64,000 bases of DNA, taken from Candidatus Saccharimonadota bacterium (GTDB lineage: Bacteria > Patescibacteriota > Saccharimonadia > Saccharimonadales > UBA4665). Location: assembly GCA_002746885.1 (NCBI GenBank), contig PDRS01000005.1:124001-188000 (forward strand), written 5' to 3'. The notes under the pieces were generated by a model. It searched no databases and was not told where the DNA came from. It worked only from the letters and a program-made list of their open reading frames with translations. Positions 54,174-62,488 of the stretch are shown piece after piece; position 1 is the first letter of the stretch, and each line of letters begins with the position of its first letter. The translations under genes were made by a program, and so were the position numbers.

Positions 54174-54250
54174 TTACACCGTGCGGACGTGGCGGGTCAC
54201 TGCGAAGCAGTGCGCATGTCATGAGTAGACAGCGTCTACCAGTTCCGCAG
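54174..54250 (+). repeat. scrambled tRNA-Leu fragments with two hairpins
   Basis: Bases 54174-54195 repeat exactly the 22 bases 54303-54324 (upstream flank plus the first 13 nt of tRNA-Leu). Then come hairpins CACTGC/GCAGTG (54198-54212) and GTAGAC/GTCTAC (54225-54239). Bases 54234-54248 are an inverted tRNA-Leu D-arm (complement of GCGGAACTGGTAGAC). Not a functional tRNA. Confidence 0.65.
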
Positions 54251-54311
54251 AGCGTAAAGACAGTCCGAAATGACACAAAACTACGCTTAACAACCAAAGT
54301 TTTTACACCGT

Positions 54312-54396
54312 GCGGACGTGGCGGAATTGGTAGACGCGCTACTTTGAGGTGGTAGTCCTGCAAGGGGTGGAGGTTCAAGTCCTCTCGTCCGCACCA
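54312..54396 (+). tRNA. tRNA-Leu (anticodon GAG)
   Basis: Acceptor GCGGACG/CGTCCGC, D arm GCGGAATTGGTAGACGC, anticodon loop TTGAGGT (GAG, reads CUC/CUU), long variable arm, T arm GAGG TTCAAGT CCTC and encoded CCA. Confidence 0.95.
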
Positions 54397-54403
54397 AAAA
54401 CTT

Positions 54404-54527
54404 GGGTGATTAGCTCGTTTACGCCGAGAGGCGAGAACTGCCAGCGGCTGTTCGCAAGGGGATAGCTGTGCTTGGCACAGCGAAGTCCCGAGGTCGCGGA
54501 ACACGACTGGGGGTTACCCCGACCCGA
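54404..54527 (+). pseudogene. degenerate tRNA-Val with an inserted double hairpin
   Basis: GGGTGATTAGCTC then GTTTACGCCGAGAG match tRNA-Val, with the D-loop segment deleted. An insert in the variable-arm position holds GAACTGCC/GGCTGTTC (54435-54453), GCAAGGGGAT and GCTGTGC/GCACAGC (54465-54481). A T-arm-like GGGGGTTACCCC follows. No working acceptor end. Confidence 0.6.
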
Positions 54528-54536
54528 TCTTTCATA

Positions 54537-54542
54537 TATACT
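54537..54542 (+). promoter_or_regulatory. -10 box of tRNA-Val
   Basis: TATACT ending 15 bases before the tRNA-Val 5' end, within a TATATACTAT run. Confidence 0.5.
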
Positions 54543-54557
54543 ATCTATTCGTGCAAT

Positions 54558-54634
54558 GGGTGATTAGCTCAGTTGGCTAGAGCATCTCGTTTACACCGAG
54601 AGGGTCGGGGGTTCGAGTCCCTCATCACCCACCA
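54558..54634 (+). tRNA. tRNA-Val (anticodon TAC)
   Basis: Acceptor GGGTGAT/ATCACCC, D arm AGCTCAGTTGGCTAGAGC, anticodon stem TCTCG/CGAGA with loop TTTACAC (TAC), T arm GGGGG TTCGAGT CCCTC and encoded CCA. Confidence 0.96.
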
Positions 54635-54647
54635 CAAAAGAAAACAG

Positions 54648-54674
54648 AAAGCCGATCTTCGCGATCGGTTTTTT
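54648..54674 (+). terminator. terminator after tRNA-Val
   Basis: CCGATC (54652-54657), loop TTCGC, GATCGG (54663-54668) and T6. Confidence 0.8.
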
Positions 54675-54679
54675 CTATG

Positions 54680-54885
54680 ACTAGTATCGAAAGGACTCGA
54701 ACACTCGGCCCTCTCGGAGAGAGGGGAGGGGTGAAGACTGCCGGTGGCAGTCTGCAAGGCGATGTTCCGATGAAAGCTATGCTTTCAATCGTGAACTCGC
54801 GGGCTCGCCAAAGGTGAGTCGAGTCCCTCATCACCCACCACAGAAGGAAACAAAGAACCGATCTTCGCGATCGGTTTTTTCTATA
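54680..54885 (+). repeat. second hairpin insert and duplicated tRNA-Val 3' end
   Basis: Bases 54819-54885 nearly repeat 54613-54679: the T-loop-to-CCA end of tRNA-Val plus its terminator. The segment between has hairpins GACTGCC/GGCAGTC (54736-54752) and GAAAGC/GCTTTC (54772-54786) around GCAAGGCGAT, like the insert in the degenerate tRNA-Val upstream. Confidence 0.65.
54854..54880 (+). terminator. duplicated terminator
   Basis: CCGATC (54858-54863), TTCGC, GATCGG (54869-54874) and T6, a copy of the one after tRNA-Val. Confidence 0.75.
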
Positions 54886-55034
54886 GCGACCGCGTAGTCT
54901 TTCCGAGCAAAAGGTATGTCTGTTTGAACCGCACACAAACTGCACTAGCCTACAGCAACACTCGTACACTTCAGGCGACTTTACCACCCAGCGAGTTGTC
55001 ACCGATAGGAACTTTTGTATATACTGTAAGGACT

Positions 55035-55694
55035 ATGGGGAAACTACAGCCTACAAAACCTCTGTTTATTATGCTCTACGGCATGCCTGGTTCGGGAAAG
55101 ACATTTTTTTCACGGCAACTCTGCGAACAAATTGCAGCCGCCCATGTCCAGGGCGATCGTATTCGAGACGAACTTTTTGAAAAACCCACCTATAAAAAAG
55201 AAGAAAACCATATCATTTCTAGTCTCATGGCTTTTATGGCAGGCGAATTTCTCAAAGCCGGTATAAGCGTCGTGTTTGACGCAAATGCCATGCGGCTTAC
55301 GCAGCGCCGGACACTCCGAAATCTCGCGCTGAAAGCCGGCGCACATCCCGTTTTGCTCTGGCTACAGATAGACCCTGATTCGGCCTACAAACGAGCCAGC
55401 CACCGCGACCGCCGGAAACAAGACGACCGCTACGCGCAAGAAATCGAGCCAACGGCGTTCCGCGAGCTTCGAAGTGCTATGCAAAACCCCGAAATAACCG
55501 AAAACTATCTCGTTTTGAGCGGTAAACATGTTTTCAACACGCAAAAGAATGCCGTCTTTCGCTATTTAGTCGAAAAACGGCTGCTTGATCTCGATTCGTC
55601 CGCGCAACTGAGCAAGCCAGGACTCGTCAACATCATTCCAAACCCAGCAGCTGGCCGAGTTGACTTATCCCGCCGAAACATTACTATTCAGTAG
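55035..55694 (+). CDS. predicted kinase, P-loop NTPase (AAA_33 type)
   Basis: A 219-residue protein with Walker A FIMLYGMPGSGKTFFSRQL near the N-terminus, VQGDRIRDELFEKP, and SVVFDANAMRLTQRRTL then LLWLQIDPDSAYKRASHRDRR, the pattern of small-molecule or polynucleotide kinases of the AAA_33 group. Substrate unknown; a zeta-toxin-like role is possible but no antitoxin is beside it. TTGTCA-18-TATACT (54996-55025) ends nine bases before ATG 55035, so a longer ORF is rejected. Two bases before the YgjP-like gene. Confidence 0.8.
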   Translation: MGKLQPTKPLFIMLYGMPGSGKTFFSRQLCEQIAAAHVQGDRIRDELFEKPTYKKEENHIISSLMAFMAGEFLKAGISVVFDANAMRLTQRRTLRNLALKAGAHPVLLWLQIDPDSAYKRASHRDRRKQDDRYAQEIEPTAFRELRSAMQNPEITENYLVLSGKHVFNTQKNAVFRYLVEKRLLDLDSSAQLSKPGLVNIIPNPAAGRVDLSRRNITIQ

Positions 55695-55696
55695 CT

Positions 55697-56446
55697 ATGC
55701 CAGTCAAACTATTGGATGTGCCAGGCATCGGACCAGTGTCTTTTCATAAATCGCGCCGCAGCCGCCACATTCGCATAGGTGTTAGACGCGGCGCAGTACA
55801 CGTTTCGCTGCCGCAATGGACTCCGTACGCGGTCGCAAAAGCATTTGCTAGCCAGCAATCCAGCTGGATTGTGGCCGAACTCGAAAAACAATCAAAACCC
55901 ATCCTAAAACATGGCGATAAAATCGGCAAGCTCCACACGCTCCATTTCGAGCAAACCGCCGAAAAAACGCAAGTACGCACGCGCGTGAGCGCTACAAAAC
56001 TGATCATCCAACACTACCCGCATGAATCCAGTGCCGCACCAACCGTACAAGAACGAGCCGAAAAAGCCGCCATACGCGCGCTCAAAAAAGAAGCCGGTCT
56101 TGTCCTGCCGCCGCGCTTACACGAACTCGCCGCTAAACATGGCTGTTCGGTACGAACCGTGACTATCAAAAACCTCACCCGACGCTGGGGGAGCTGCGAC
56201 ACGCACGGCAACATAGCACTCAGTTTGTTTCTCATGCAGCTCAGCTGGCAGCAAATAGACTATGTCATCTGCCACGAACTCGCCCACACCAAACACATGA
56301 ACCATGGCGGCGCTTTCTGGACAGAGGTAGAACGCATGCTGCCCGACGCTCGCATGATCGCAAAGCGCGTCCGACACATTCAGCCCGCACTCACCCCAAC
56401 GGTCCAGAAAAACGCTACTGCTTTTGATGACGATGTGGCATACTAG
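55697..56446 (+). CDS. YgjP-like metallopeptidase (DUF45)
   Basis: A 249-residue protein of the SprT/WLM-like YgjP group: RRSRHIRIGVRRGAVHVSLP at the N-terminus, TRRWGSCDTHGNIALSLFL, and the zinc motif VICHELAHTKHMNHGGAFW with HELAH plus a downstream His. The family is thought to cleave DNA-bound or nucleotide-linked proteins, but function is not settled. It sits between the kinase and the histidine kinase, apparently one transcript. Confidence 0.87.
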   Translation: MPVKLLDVPGIGPVSFHKSRRSRHIRIGVRRGAVHVSLPQWTPYAVAKAFASQQSSWIVAELEKQSKPILKHGDKIGKLHTLHFEQTAEKTQVRTRVSATKLIIQHYPHESSAAPTVQERAEKAAIRALKKEAGLVLPPRLHELAAKHGCSVRTVTIKNLTRRWGSCDTHGNIALSLFLMQLSWQQIDYVICHELAHTKHMNHGGAFWTEVERMLPDARMIAKRVRHIQPALTPTVQKNATAFDDDVAY

Positions 56447-56451
56447 GTACT

Positions 56452-57555
56452 ATGAGCAAAAAGAAAGCAGCTCACGCTGCTGCAGACGCGACTGTTGACC
56501 ACGAACGGCTGCAAAGTCTCATCGGCAGCATGGCAGATGGCGTCTTAGCCGTCGACGACAACATAAAAGTCGTTTTGTACAATGGCGCCGCACTCAGCAT
56601 TCTCGACACGAACGGCAGCATTCGCGGACGCCCGCTTCGACGATTACTCGAACTATATGACAAAAACGGCAATCCCGTCGATGTCGAGCGAGTTGTCCGC
56701 ACATCAACCCGCGCCACCACCAACCGCGACCTACTGCTGCACTACGACGACGGCAGCCGCATAAACGTATACCTCTCTATTGCTCCGGTACATCTTGGCT
56801 ACGGCGAAGCAGGGGACAGAGGTTTCGTCCTTTTGCTACGCGACATTACTCACGAAAAATCCCTCGAAGAAGAGCGCGATGAATTTATTTCAGTCGTCAG
56901 TCATGAGCTGCGCACGCCAATCGCCATCGCCGAAGGCAATATCAGCAACGCCCAATTCAGTATAAAAAAAGCCGGCGGCGACCCAGCAATACTCAATGCG
57001 CTCAAACAAGCGCACAACCAAATCCTTTTCCTCGCCAGCATGGTCAATGACCTTTCGACTCTCAGCCGCGCCGAACGCGGAAAGCTGACGCTCGAAATAG
57101 CCAGCTGCAACGCACATCAGCTCGTTACCGATCTAGTGCAATCACATCAAGAAGACGCGAAAGCCAAAGGACTTGTTTTGCGCGCAGACATCAACCCGCA
57201 CCTGGAAACACTGTCTTCAAGCGAACTATACGTACGCGAAATTTTACAAAACTTTATAACAAACGCCATAAAATACACCGAAAAGGGCAGCGTCATCGTG
57301 GGCGCAAAGCCACAGGACAACGGTGTTTTGTTCACCGTTTCCGACACGGGCATCGGCATCAGCAAAGCCGACCAAGAACGCGTATTTGACAAATTTTTCC
57401 GCAGCGAAGATTTTCGCACGCGCTCCAGCAACGGCACTGGCCTCGGACTATACGTCACCATGAAACTCGCTCGGCTCATTCATGCCGACATCACACTCGA
57501 AAGCGAACTCAACCACGGCTCAACATTCAGCATATTCATACCAAACATAACTTAA
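56452..57555 (+). CDS. soluble PAS-containing sensor histidine kinase
   Basis: A 367-residue kinase with no membrane segment. A PAS-like domain (LIGSMADGVLAVDDNIKVVLYN) is followed by HisKA with the phospho-acceptor in FISVVSHELRTPIAIAEGNI, then HATPase: N box NFITNAIKYTEKG, G1 VSDTGIGISKAD, F box FDKFFRS and G2 NGTGLGLYVTMKLA. It should sense something in the cytoplasm. No response regulator is adjacent. A CATACT box with extended TG (56436-56444) ends seven bases before the ATG, six bases after the previous stop. Confidence 0.93.
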   Translation: MSKKKAAHAAADATVDHERLQSLIGSMADGVLAVDDNIKVVLYNGAALSILDTNGSIRGRPLRRLLELYDKNGNPVDVERVVRTSTRATTNRDLLLHYDDGSRINVYLSIAPVHLGYGEAGDRGFVLLLRDITHEKSLEEERDEFISVVSHELRTPIAIAEGNISNAQFSIKKAGGDPAILNALKQAHNQILFLASMVNDLSTLSRAERGKLTLEIASCNAHQLVTDLVQSHQEDAKAKGLVLRADINPHLETLSSSELYVREILQNFITNAIKYTEKGSVIVGAKPQDNGVLFTVSDTGIGISKADQERVFDKFFRSEDFRTRSSNGTGLGLYVTMKLARLIHADITLESELNHGSTFSIFIPNIT

Positions 57556-57848
57556 GCTCCTCTCCGCCATCTCTCCTTCGTAACTGCCGCCCGAAATCGG
57601 AGTTAACTCCGATTTAACTCCGATTTCTGCTCCGTTGACCCCTGTTTTTTGATGCGCAACCGCTGTAACACCACGACAGCACCTAAGCCAACCCGCACCA
57701 ATCAACAACCTGTCTACTTTTCTATGCTATCGCATACATAAGTAAACAGTTTGTGTATCTGTGTATGAGGTGGATGCGGGGAGAGAGCCTGAGTACAGTA
57801 CGTCTCGCTCAGGCTGCACCGAGCGCTGCGCCGCCGAGTTTTTCAAAA
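57556..57848. other. 293-base gap between convergent genes
   Basis: Between the histidine kinase and the GT2 gene. Holds a 22-bp palindrome with a third half-site (57594-57626), a TATGC/GCATA hairpin near 57724 and AGCCTGAG/CTCAGGCT (about 57786-57814), perhaps the end of the GT2 transcript. No gene seen. Confidence 0.5.
57594..57626. repeat. 22-bp palindrome plus a third tandem half-site
   Basis: AAATCGGAGTT (57594-57604) and AACTCCGATTT (57605-57615) form a perfect dyad, and AACTCCGATTT occurs again at 57616-57626. It looks like a protein-binding site but lies between convergent genes, not at a promoter. Confidence 0.65.
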
Positions 57849-59369
57849 TCATTTTCGCCGAGACAGACTTGGGCTATTTGGCTCAACGCGCATAACTGGT
57901 ATGCACACATTGCGACCCTTCCAGTTCACGCTGCCAAACTCATAACGCAGCATAGAGAGGTGCAGCATAACTATATCTGCCGCAAAGCCAAACGGCGCTG
58001 TCAGAAAAGCCGTGAGCGGCTTGTTGAGTTTCGTTTGTACGGAAATAAGATAGTACATAATCTCTACTACCAGCACGCTCGCAAACCAAAGCGCAAAAAA
58101 CGCACCTGTGTGCGGCAGCAAAAAACTGAGCGGCAGACCGAGAAACGGCCCGACGAAAAAGGTTAGCTCAAACAGCGCCGTCCCCGCCACCAACTCAAGA
58201 CGGCGATGCAGTTGCGGATATCGCATGCGCACAGTCGTATCGACCTGATCGCCAAACGATTTCGTACTATGTACTTGCAGCTCGCCATGCGTACGCACAA
58301 AGGTGTATTTGTCTTGCACAACAGCCATTTTGGCAAAATGCGCTTCCGGCGAAACACTTTGCGACATTGCTGCAAAACCACCCGCCTCTTCAAGAAAATC
58401 TGCCCGAACCACCCAGCACGTACTAAGCACCGGCGGACGCTTAAACATCCGACGCGGCAAACAAAGCTCCCAGTAGTACCGCATGGTCTGGAGGAACGAA
58501 ACTATCTTACCGCCATCCGGAGAGCGAGTCGGCAACACGCTCGTCATATCTTTGCCGCGCGAAAGAAGCGTTTCTAGGATAGCGCGCACGGCTTTCGGCT
58601 CAAACAATGTATCAACCCCGCAAAACAGCAAAATTTCTCCCGAAGCTTCAGTGCGTAGCTGTTCATATGCATAGTTTTTTGCAACCCATTCGTCGGGCGG
58701 CACCACACCTTTTACGAAACGCACGCCGTTTTGCGCAAAACTGCGGATGATTTCTGGCGTTTTTTTGCCGCGCGAGCAATCATCAAGTACGAGTATCTCC
58801 AGCTTGGGGTAGTCATTTGCAATGAGACTCTCGAGGCATTTTTGAAGTGCATCGGTTTCATCGCGCGCCGGCACGAGAATACTGACGCTCGGTAGTTCTT
58901 TGTCGGTGTAATGCCGCATATTCTCTTGCGGTTTTGCATGCTCCCACGTCTGCATACTGGCTCGCAGCAATGTCAGCACACCCACAAACTGCAAAGAAGC
59001 GAGTATGCCAAAAATAATCACCGCTTCAACATCGCGCAGCAGCCATGATGCCAGCGCAAGAATTATTTGCGCCGATATAATCCATATATGCGTCCGCAGC
59101 GTTACCGCGCGTAAGCGTGCACTATGAAGCCGATGCCACGCAAACCGCACACTGTTTAGCAAACGGTACGGCATGAGCAACATGGGCGCACACCACACAG
59201 TCCAGTCGTACGACATAAGGCCAAAGTTGGCGAGCACGATTGCCGAAACCAGCAAACCCGCCACTATATAGCGAAGTGTTTTAGCGCGCTCAAACAGCTG
59301 CGCCGTAAAGGCATACACTAAGGTCTCGATGACTGCAACGACAGCCCAAAAACCAAACCACACATACAT
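57849..59369 (-). CDS. membrane GT2 glycosyltransferase
   Basis: A 506-residue GT-A enzyme with membrane segments on both ends: about four N-terminal helices (WFGFWAVVAVIETLVYAF, YIVAGLLVSAIVLANFGLM and others) and three or more C-terminal ones (LFELTFFVGPFLGLPLSFLL). Catalytic part: SVSILVPARDETDALQKCLE, ILVLDDCSRGKKTPEII, LLFCGVDTLFEPKAV (DxD-type) and PPDEWVAKNYAYEQL. Probably builds a cell-surface glycan or glycolipid. TATAGT (59380-59385 on this strand) ends ten bases before the ATG. Confidence 0.88.
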   Translation of the reverse strand: MYVWFGFWAVVAVIETLVYAFTAQLFERAKTLRYIVAGLLVSAIVLANFGLMSYDWTVWCAPMLLMPYRLLNSVRFAWHRLHSARLRAVTLRTHIWIISAQIILALASWLLRDVEAVIIFGILASLQFVGVLTLLRASMQTWEHAKPQENMRHYTDKELPSVSILVPARDETDALQKCLESLIANDYPKLEILVLDDCSRGKKTPEIIRSFAQNGVRFVKGVVPPDEWVAKNYAYEQLRTEASGEILLFCGVDTLFEPKAVRAILETLLSRGKDMTSVLPTRSPDGGKIVSFLQTMRYYWELCLPRRMFKRPPVLSTCWVVRADFLEEAGGFAAMSQSVSPEAHFAKMAVVQDKYTFVRTHGELQVHSTKSFGDQVDTTVRMRYPQLHRRLELVAGTALFELTFFVGPFLGLPLSFLLPHTGAFFALWFASVLVVEIMYYLISVQTKLNKPLTAFLTAPFGFAADIVMLHLSMLRYEFGSVNWKGRNVCIPVMRVEPNSPSLSRRK

Positions 59370-59558
59370 ACTGACCTCTACTATACATGATTCCGAAGCT
59401 TTTTGCAGACTCTACGCCCCGCATACATACTCGCCACACTTCTTCCGTGAGTAAACCGTACCAAGGCATCACAAGGCTCGGCTAGAGCCAGACAAGCCGA
59501 AGCTGACATGCAAGGGTTTGTATAGAGTTAAATTTATTGCTGTTTTTTATTTTTATGT

Positions 59559-59564
59559 TATAGT
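59559..59564 (+). promoter_or_regulatory. -10 box of the repeat-protein gene
   Basis: TGTTATAGT (59556-59564) is an extended -10, with TTGCTG (59537-59542) 16 bases before it; the ATG is nine bases downstream. Confidence 0.55.
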
Positions 59565-59573
59565 TATCGCACA

Positions 59574-61880
59574 ATGTTCACATCAATGCTCACCTGTGAT
59601 TATGCCTTTCCGGAGATGATCCAAAACGAGTTGCCTCCGTACGAAGAGAGGCCGTTTACTGTCGGCGACGATGTGTCAGCCATGCAGCCGCACTTCACCT
59701 CAACTACCGAAATCCATCGTGACAACTCGGAAACCCCAATTTGCCAAAAGAATATCAACAACATCAACAACAATATCAATGGCATCGGTGCTATAGCCAC
59801 AAGGAGCACAGCCACCCCCGAAATGCCGACTTCGTCCGCCGATCTATCAGCTCTTCTTTCAGAGCTCGAAGCTTGCGTAGCGCCCTTGATCCATTCGATT
59901 GCAACAAGCAATGAACCCAATCGACGCACCATAAGAACCGTCTCAGAATACATACCTTGCGCGAGAGAAAAGGAGCGGGATGAACTCAGAGGCACCCTAA
60001 GATGCTTGGTCTCTTCGGCGCTGACAAGCGATCAGCCCGAATCGGAAGACTTTATGGTCGCCGCAGCGCACATACCACACACAACGGAAGACGGCCAAGA
60101 AAAGCTCAGGGTCTCGCTGGCAGATCGGGTTCGTTCGACATTGGGAAAAACCGAGCTTAGCCTATCTTCTTTAGAAAATGCTATCGACCTAATCCATTAC
60201 GCGAGCAAAGAAGACCAAAATGAACTCATGGCTTGTGCGGTATCTCAAGTTTGTCCAGTATTGAAAAAAGTCGAGTACAATACAGCTACCCTAGAGAGCG
60301 TTATCGATCTGACGCCCTACATGAACGAGGAAGACCGAAGTAAATTTGGAACCCTTGTAGCGCAGCAAATTTATTCGATATTGAGAGAAACTAAGCCGAG
60401 TATATCCATTTTAAAGCAAGCTATCAGACTAATTCCTTACGCGAGCGAGAAAGACCAAGATGAATTCAGAGCTCTCGTGGCACATGGAATCCATTCGGTA
60501 CTGGAAAAGTTTGAATGCGACATACTTGCCATGCGAAGCATCGTCGATCTGACTCCTTACATGAGCGAGGAAGACCAAAATAAATTCGGCTCTCTTGTAG
60601 TCTCTTCGACTCGTTCGATACTGAAAGAAACTGAACATAACACATACGCCATACAGGGCGTCCTTGATCTGATCCCCTACGTAAGCAAAAACGAGCAAAA
60701 CGATCTCAGATCTCTGGCAACGCTTCAGGTTGATTCGGTATTGAGAAATCCTACAGCTAGCGTTTCTGCTATAAATAATGCCATCAACTTAATACCCGCC
60801 ACAAAACAAGAAGACCATGAAAAGCTCAGAGATTTGATAACCTTTCGGGTCCGTTCGACGCTGGAAGAACTGAAGCATGACGACGTATTGCGCGACATAC
60901 TTACTATACGAAGCGTCGTCGGTATGATACCCCACGCGGGTGCAAAGGACCAAGAAAAGCTCACAAGTTGCGCAGCAGGCCAGATCCGTTCAATACTGGA
61001 AAAACCAAAGCTTGACTCATTTCTTTTGAAGGGTATTGCCGAATTGATCCCTCGCCTAGGAAAAGACCAAGAAGGTCTCAGAACGCTTATGGAGCGTCAT
61101 ATTATCTCGGTAGCAAGAAGCAAGGTGAGCCAGGATACTGTGGAGCTACTCTGGTACATGAACGAAGGCGCCAGAGCAAAGCTCATTGCCGATATAGTGC
61201 AAAATGACAAGCTCGAACCCAGAATCAGAAAAACCGTCGCAGACCAAATACAGTACATAGCGGAAAAGAGCAAAGCAAAAGAACTATATAGCCTCTTTAG
61301 GCGTCATATCACAATAAAACCTGAAAAAGATCTCACCAAAAGTCCGCTCCATGACGCCGCCAGAGACGTGATTGCCAAATTTCCAAAAGGCGGATCGGAA
61401 ACATATATACTACCCAACAAAAAAGAAGCATCAATGCGCATCATAACCCTGAAGAGTGCTATAGCATGGCTCACAGCGTTTCGCGACTGGCCTGCGTGGC
61501 GTGAGGCCGGATTCAACTACATACCCATAGAGCCCATTTTGGGCATAACGCCAACCGACGAGCCCGATACAACTATTGAACCCGACGTGGCAGTCACAAC
61601 GACGAATCTTCGCGGACGATCTTATGATGATGCGCTGCCTTATTTTAGAGAATTCGCGTCTGAGTTGGCCGCTATGAAAGACGCCATAACGAGTACCTTA
61701 TGCGATTTAGGTGTTGATCATGGGCATTTACACGGCGGCAATTTTGTAGTGGTACCGTTTGTCAAGGAAGACGGCGAAGTAGACTTTAGCCGCTGTCCGA
61801 GACTATATGTCATTGACTTTGACCAAGCTCAATTACAAGCAGAGGATAGCCGAGCACAGCCCTTTCAGAACGCGGCATAG
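59574..61880 (+). CDS. 40-residue helical repeat protein with a kinase-like C-terminus
   Basis: A 768-residue protein of no family I know. Residues 1-90 are polar with an Asn/Ile run (NINNINNNINGIG). About ten repeats of 40 residues follow (about 110-520), consensus like AIDLIPYASEEDQNKLRSLV then A-Q-x-x-S-I-L-[RK]-E: two helices each, an alpha-solenoid. The C-terminal 170 residues end with DHGHLHGGNFVV (716-727) and RLYVIDFDQAQ, resembling the catalytic loop HGDLHxxN and metal Asp (DFD) of the APH/ABC1 kinase fold, but with His where the catalytic Asp is expected. Possible pseudokinase. Own promoter, isolated, lower GC than neighbours. Confidence 0.75.
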   Translation: MFTSMLTCDYAFPEMIQNELPPYEERPFTVGDDVSAMQPHFTSTTEIHRDNSETPICQKNINNINNNINGIGAIATRSTATPEMPTSSADLSALLSELEACVAPLIHSIATSNEPNRRTIRTVSEYIPCAREKERDELRGTLRCLVSSALTSDQPESEDFMVAAAHIPHTTEDGQEKLRVSLADRVRSTLGKTELSLSSLENAIDLIHYASKEDQNELMACAVSQVCPVLKKVEYNTATLESVIDLTPYMNEEDRSKFGTLVAQQIYSILRETKPSISILKQAIRLIPYASEKDQDEFRALVAHGIHSVLEKFECDILAMRSIVDLTPYMSEEDQNKFGSLVVSSTRSILKETEHNTYAIQGVLDLIPYVSKNEQNDLRSLATLQVDSVLRNPTASVSAINNAINLIPATKQEDHEKLRDLITFRVRSTLEELKHDDVLRDILTIRSVVGMIPHAGAKDQEKLTSCAAGQIRSILEKPKLDSFLLKGIAELIPRLGKDQEGLRTLMERHIISVARSKVSQDTVELLWYMNEGARAKLIADIVQNDKLEPRIRKTVADQIQYIAEKSKAKELYSLFRRHITIKPEKDLTKSPLHDAARDVIAKFPKGGSETYILPNKKEASMRIITLKSAIAWLTAFRDWPAWREAGFNYIPIEPILGITPTDEPDTTIEPDVAVTTTNLRGRSYDDALPYFREFASELAAMKDAITSTLCDLGVDHGHLHGGNFVVVPFVKEDGEVDFSRCPRLYVIDFDQAQLQAEDSRAQPFQNAA

Positions 61881-61997
61881 CAATATCCTCTCAACGACCT
61901 CGCCCCAGCCGAGTTCTGTGCTAGACTAGGCATAACTATTACACGACGAAAAGTGTCCACGAGGTAGTGAGGACGGACAGACAGCCAGACAGTCGTA

Positions 61998-62026
61998 TTG
62001 ACTTGCGGTTGTCTATCAGGTATGCT
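61998..62026 (+). promoter_or_regulatory. secE-nusG promoter
   Basis: TTGACT (61998-62003), a 17-base spacer and TATGCT (62021-62026). Transcription should start near 62033. Confidence 0.7.
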
Positions 62027-62038
62027 TGACATATAGAC

Positions 62039-62064
62039 GCCTACAAAATAAATGTAGGCTTTTT
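62039..62064 (+). promoter_or_regulatory. terminator-like hairpin at the 5' end of the secE message
   Basis: GCCTACA (62039-62045), loop AAATAAA, TGTAGGC (62053-62059) and T5, ending three bases before the secE ATG. It makes up almost the whole leader. It could be an attenuator or a 5' stabilising hairpin; secE has no Shine-Dalgarno. Confidence 0.6.
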
Positions 62065-62066
62065 AA

Positions 62067-62480
62067 ATGGTCGTTTACAGGCCGAAAGCGAGTGTACAGG
62101 TGGCAAAGGCGGCAAAGCAAAAAAAACGTCAAGCAGATGATCAAACACTGTGGCAAGTGTTTTGGAGTGGATTTTTCTTTCCGCTCAAGCTCATTTGGAA
62201 AGCACTAGCGTGGGCAACGCATCAGTTTCCGCTGCGACCCATCGGACATTTGTTGCGCTGGGTAGCAAACCTACCGCCGTTTCGTTTTCTTTGGCGCCTG
62301 ATTGGCCTCAACTACATACGCGCTAGTTTTGGCGAGCTGCGTTTGGTGACGTGGCCAACGTTTCGAGAAAGCATGCGGCTGACGGGCGCCGTCATAATTT
62401 TCTCTATTATCTTTGGCGCCATCATCGCCGTAGTAGATTATGGCCTCGACAAAGTATTCAAACAGCTATTTGTGAAATAA
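62067..62480 (+). CDS. secE: SecE translocase subunit with N-terminal extension
   Basis: A 137-residue SecE; the functional part is the C-terminal 60 residues: FGELRLVTWPTFRESMRLTG, the amphipathic helix with the conserved V-T-W-P, and then a membrane helix AVIIFSIIFGAIIAVVDYGL. The first 75 residues are basic and aromatic, with little sign of more membrane helices except WSGFFFPLKLIWKALAWA. It clamps SecY. nusG follows after eight bases, the usual order. Confidence 0.93.
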   Translation: MVVYRPKASVQVAKAAKQKKRQADDQTLWQVFWSGFFFPLKLIWKALAWATHQFPLRPIGHLLRWVANLPPFRFLWRLIGLNYIRASFGELRLVTWPTFRESMRLTGAVIIFSIIFGAIIAVVDYGLDKVFKQLFVK

Positions 62481-62488
62481 GGAGTTAT

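Noticed and set aside
57753..58166. Plus-strand frame downstream of the histidine kinase
   Set aside because: It overlaps the 3' end of the GT2 gene antisense and is strongly basic and low in structure.
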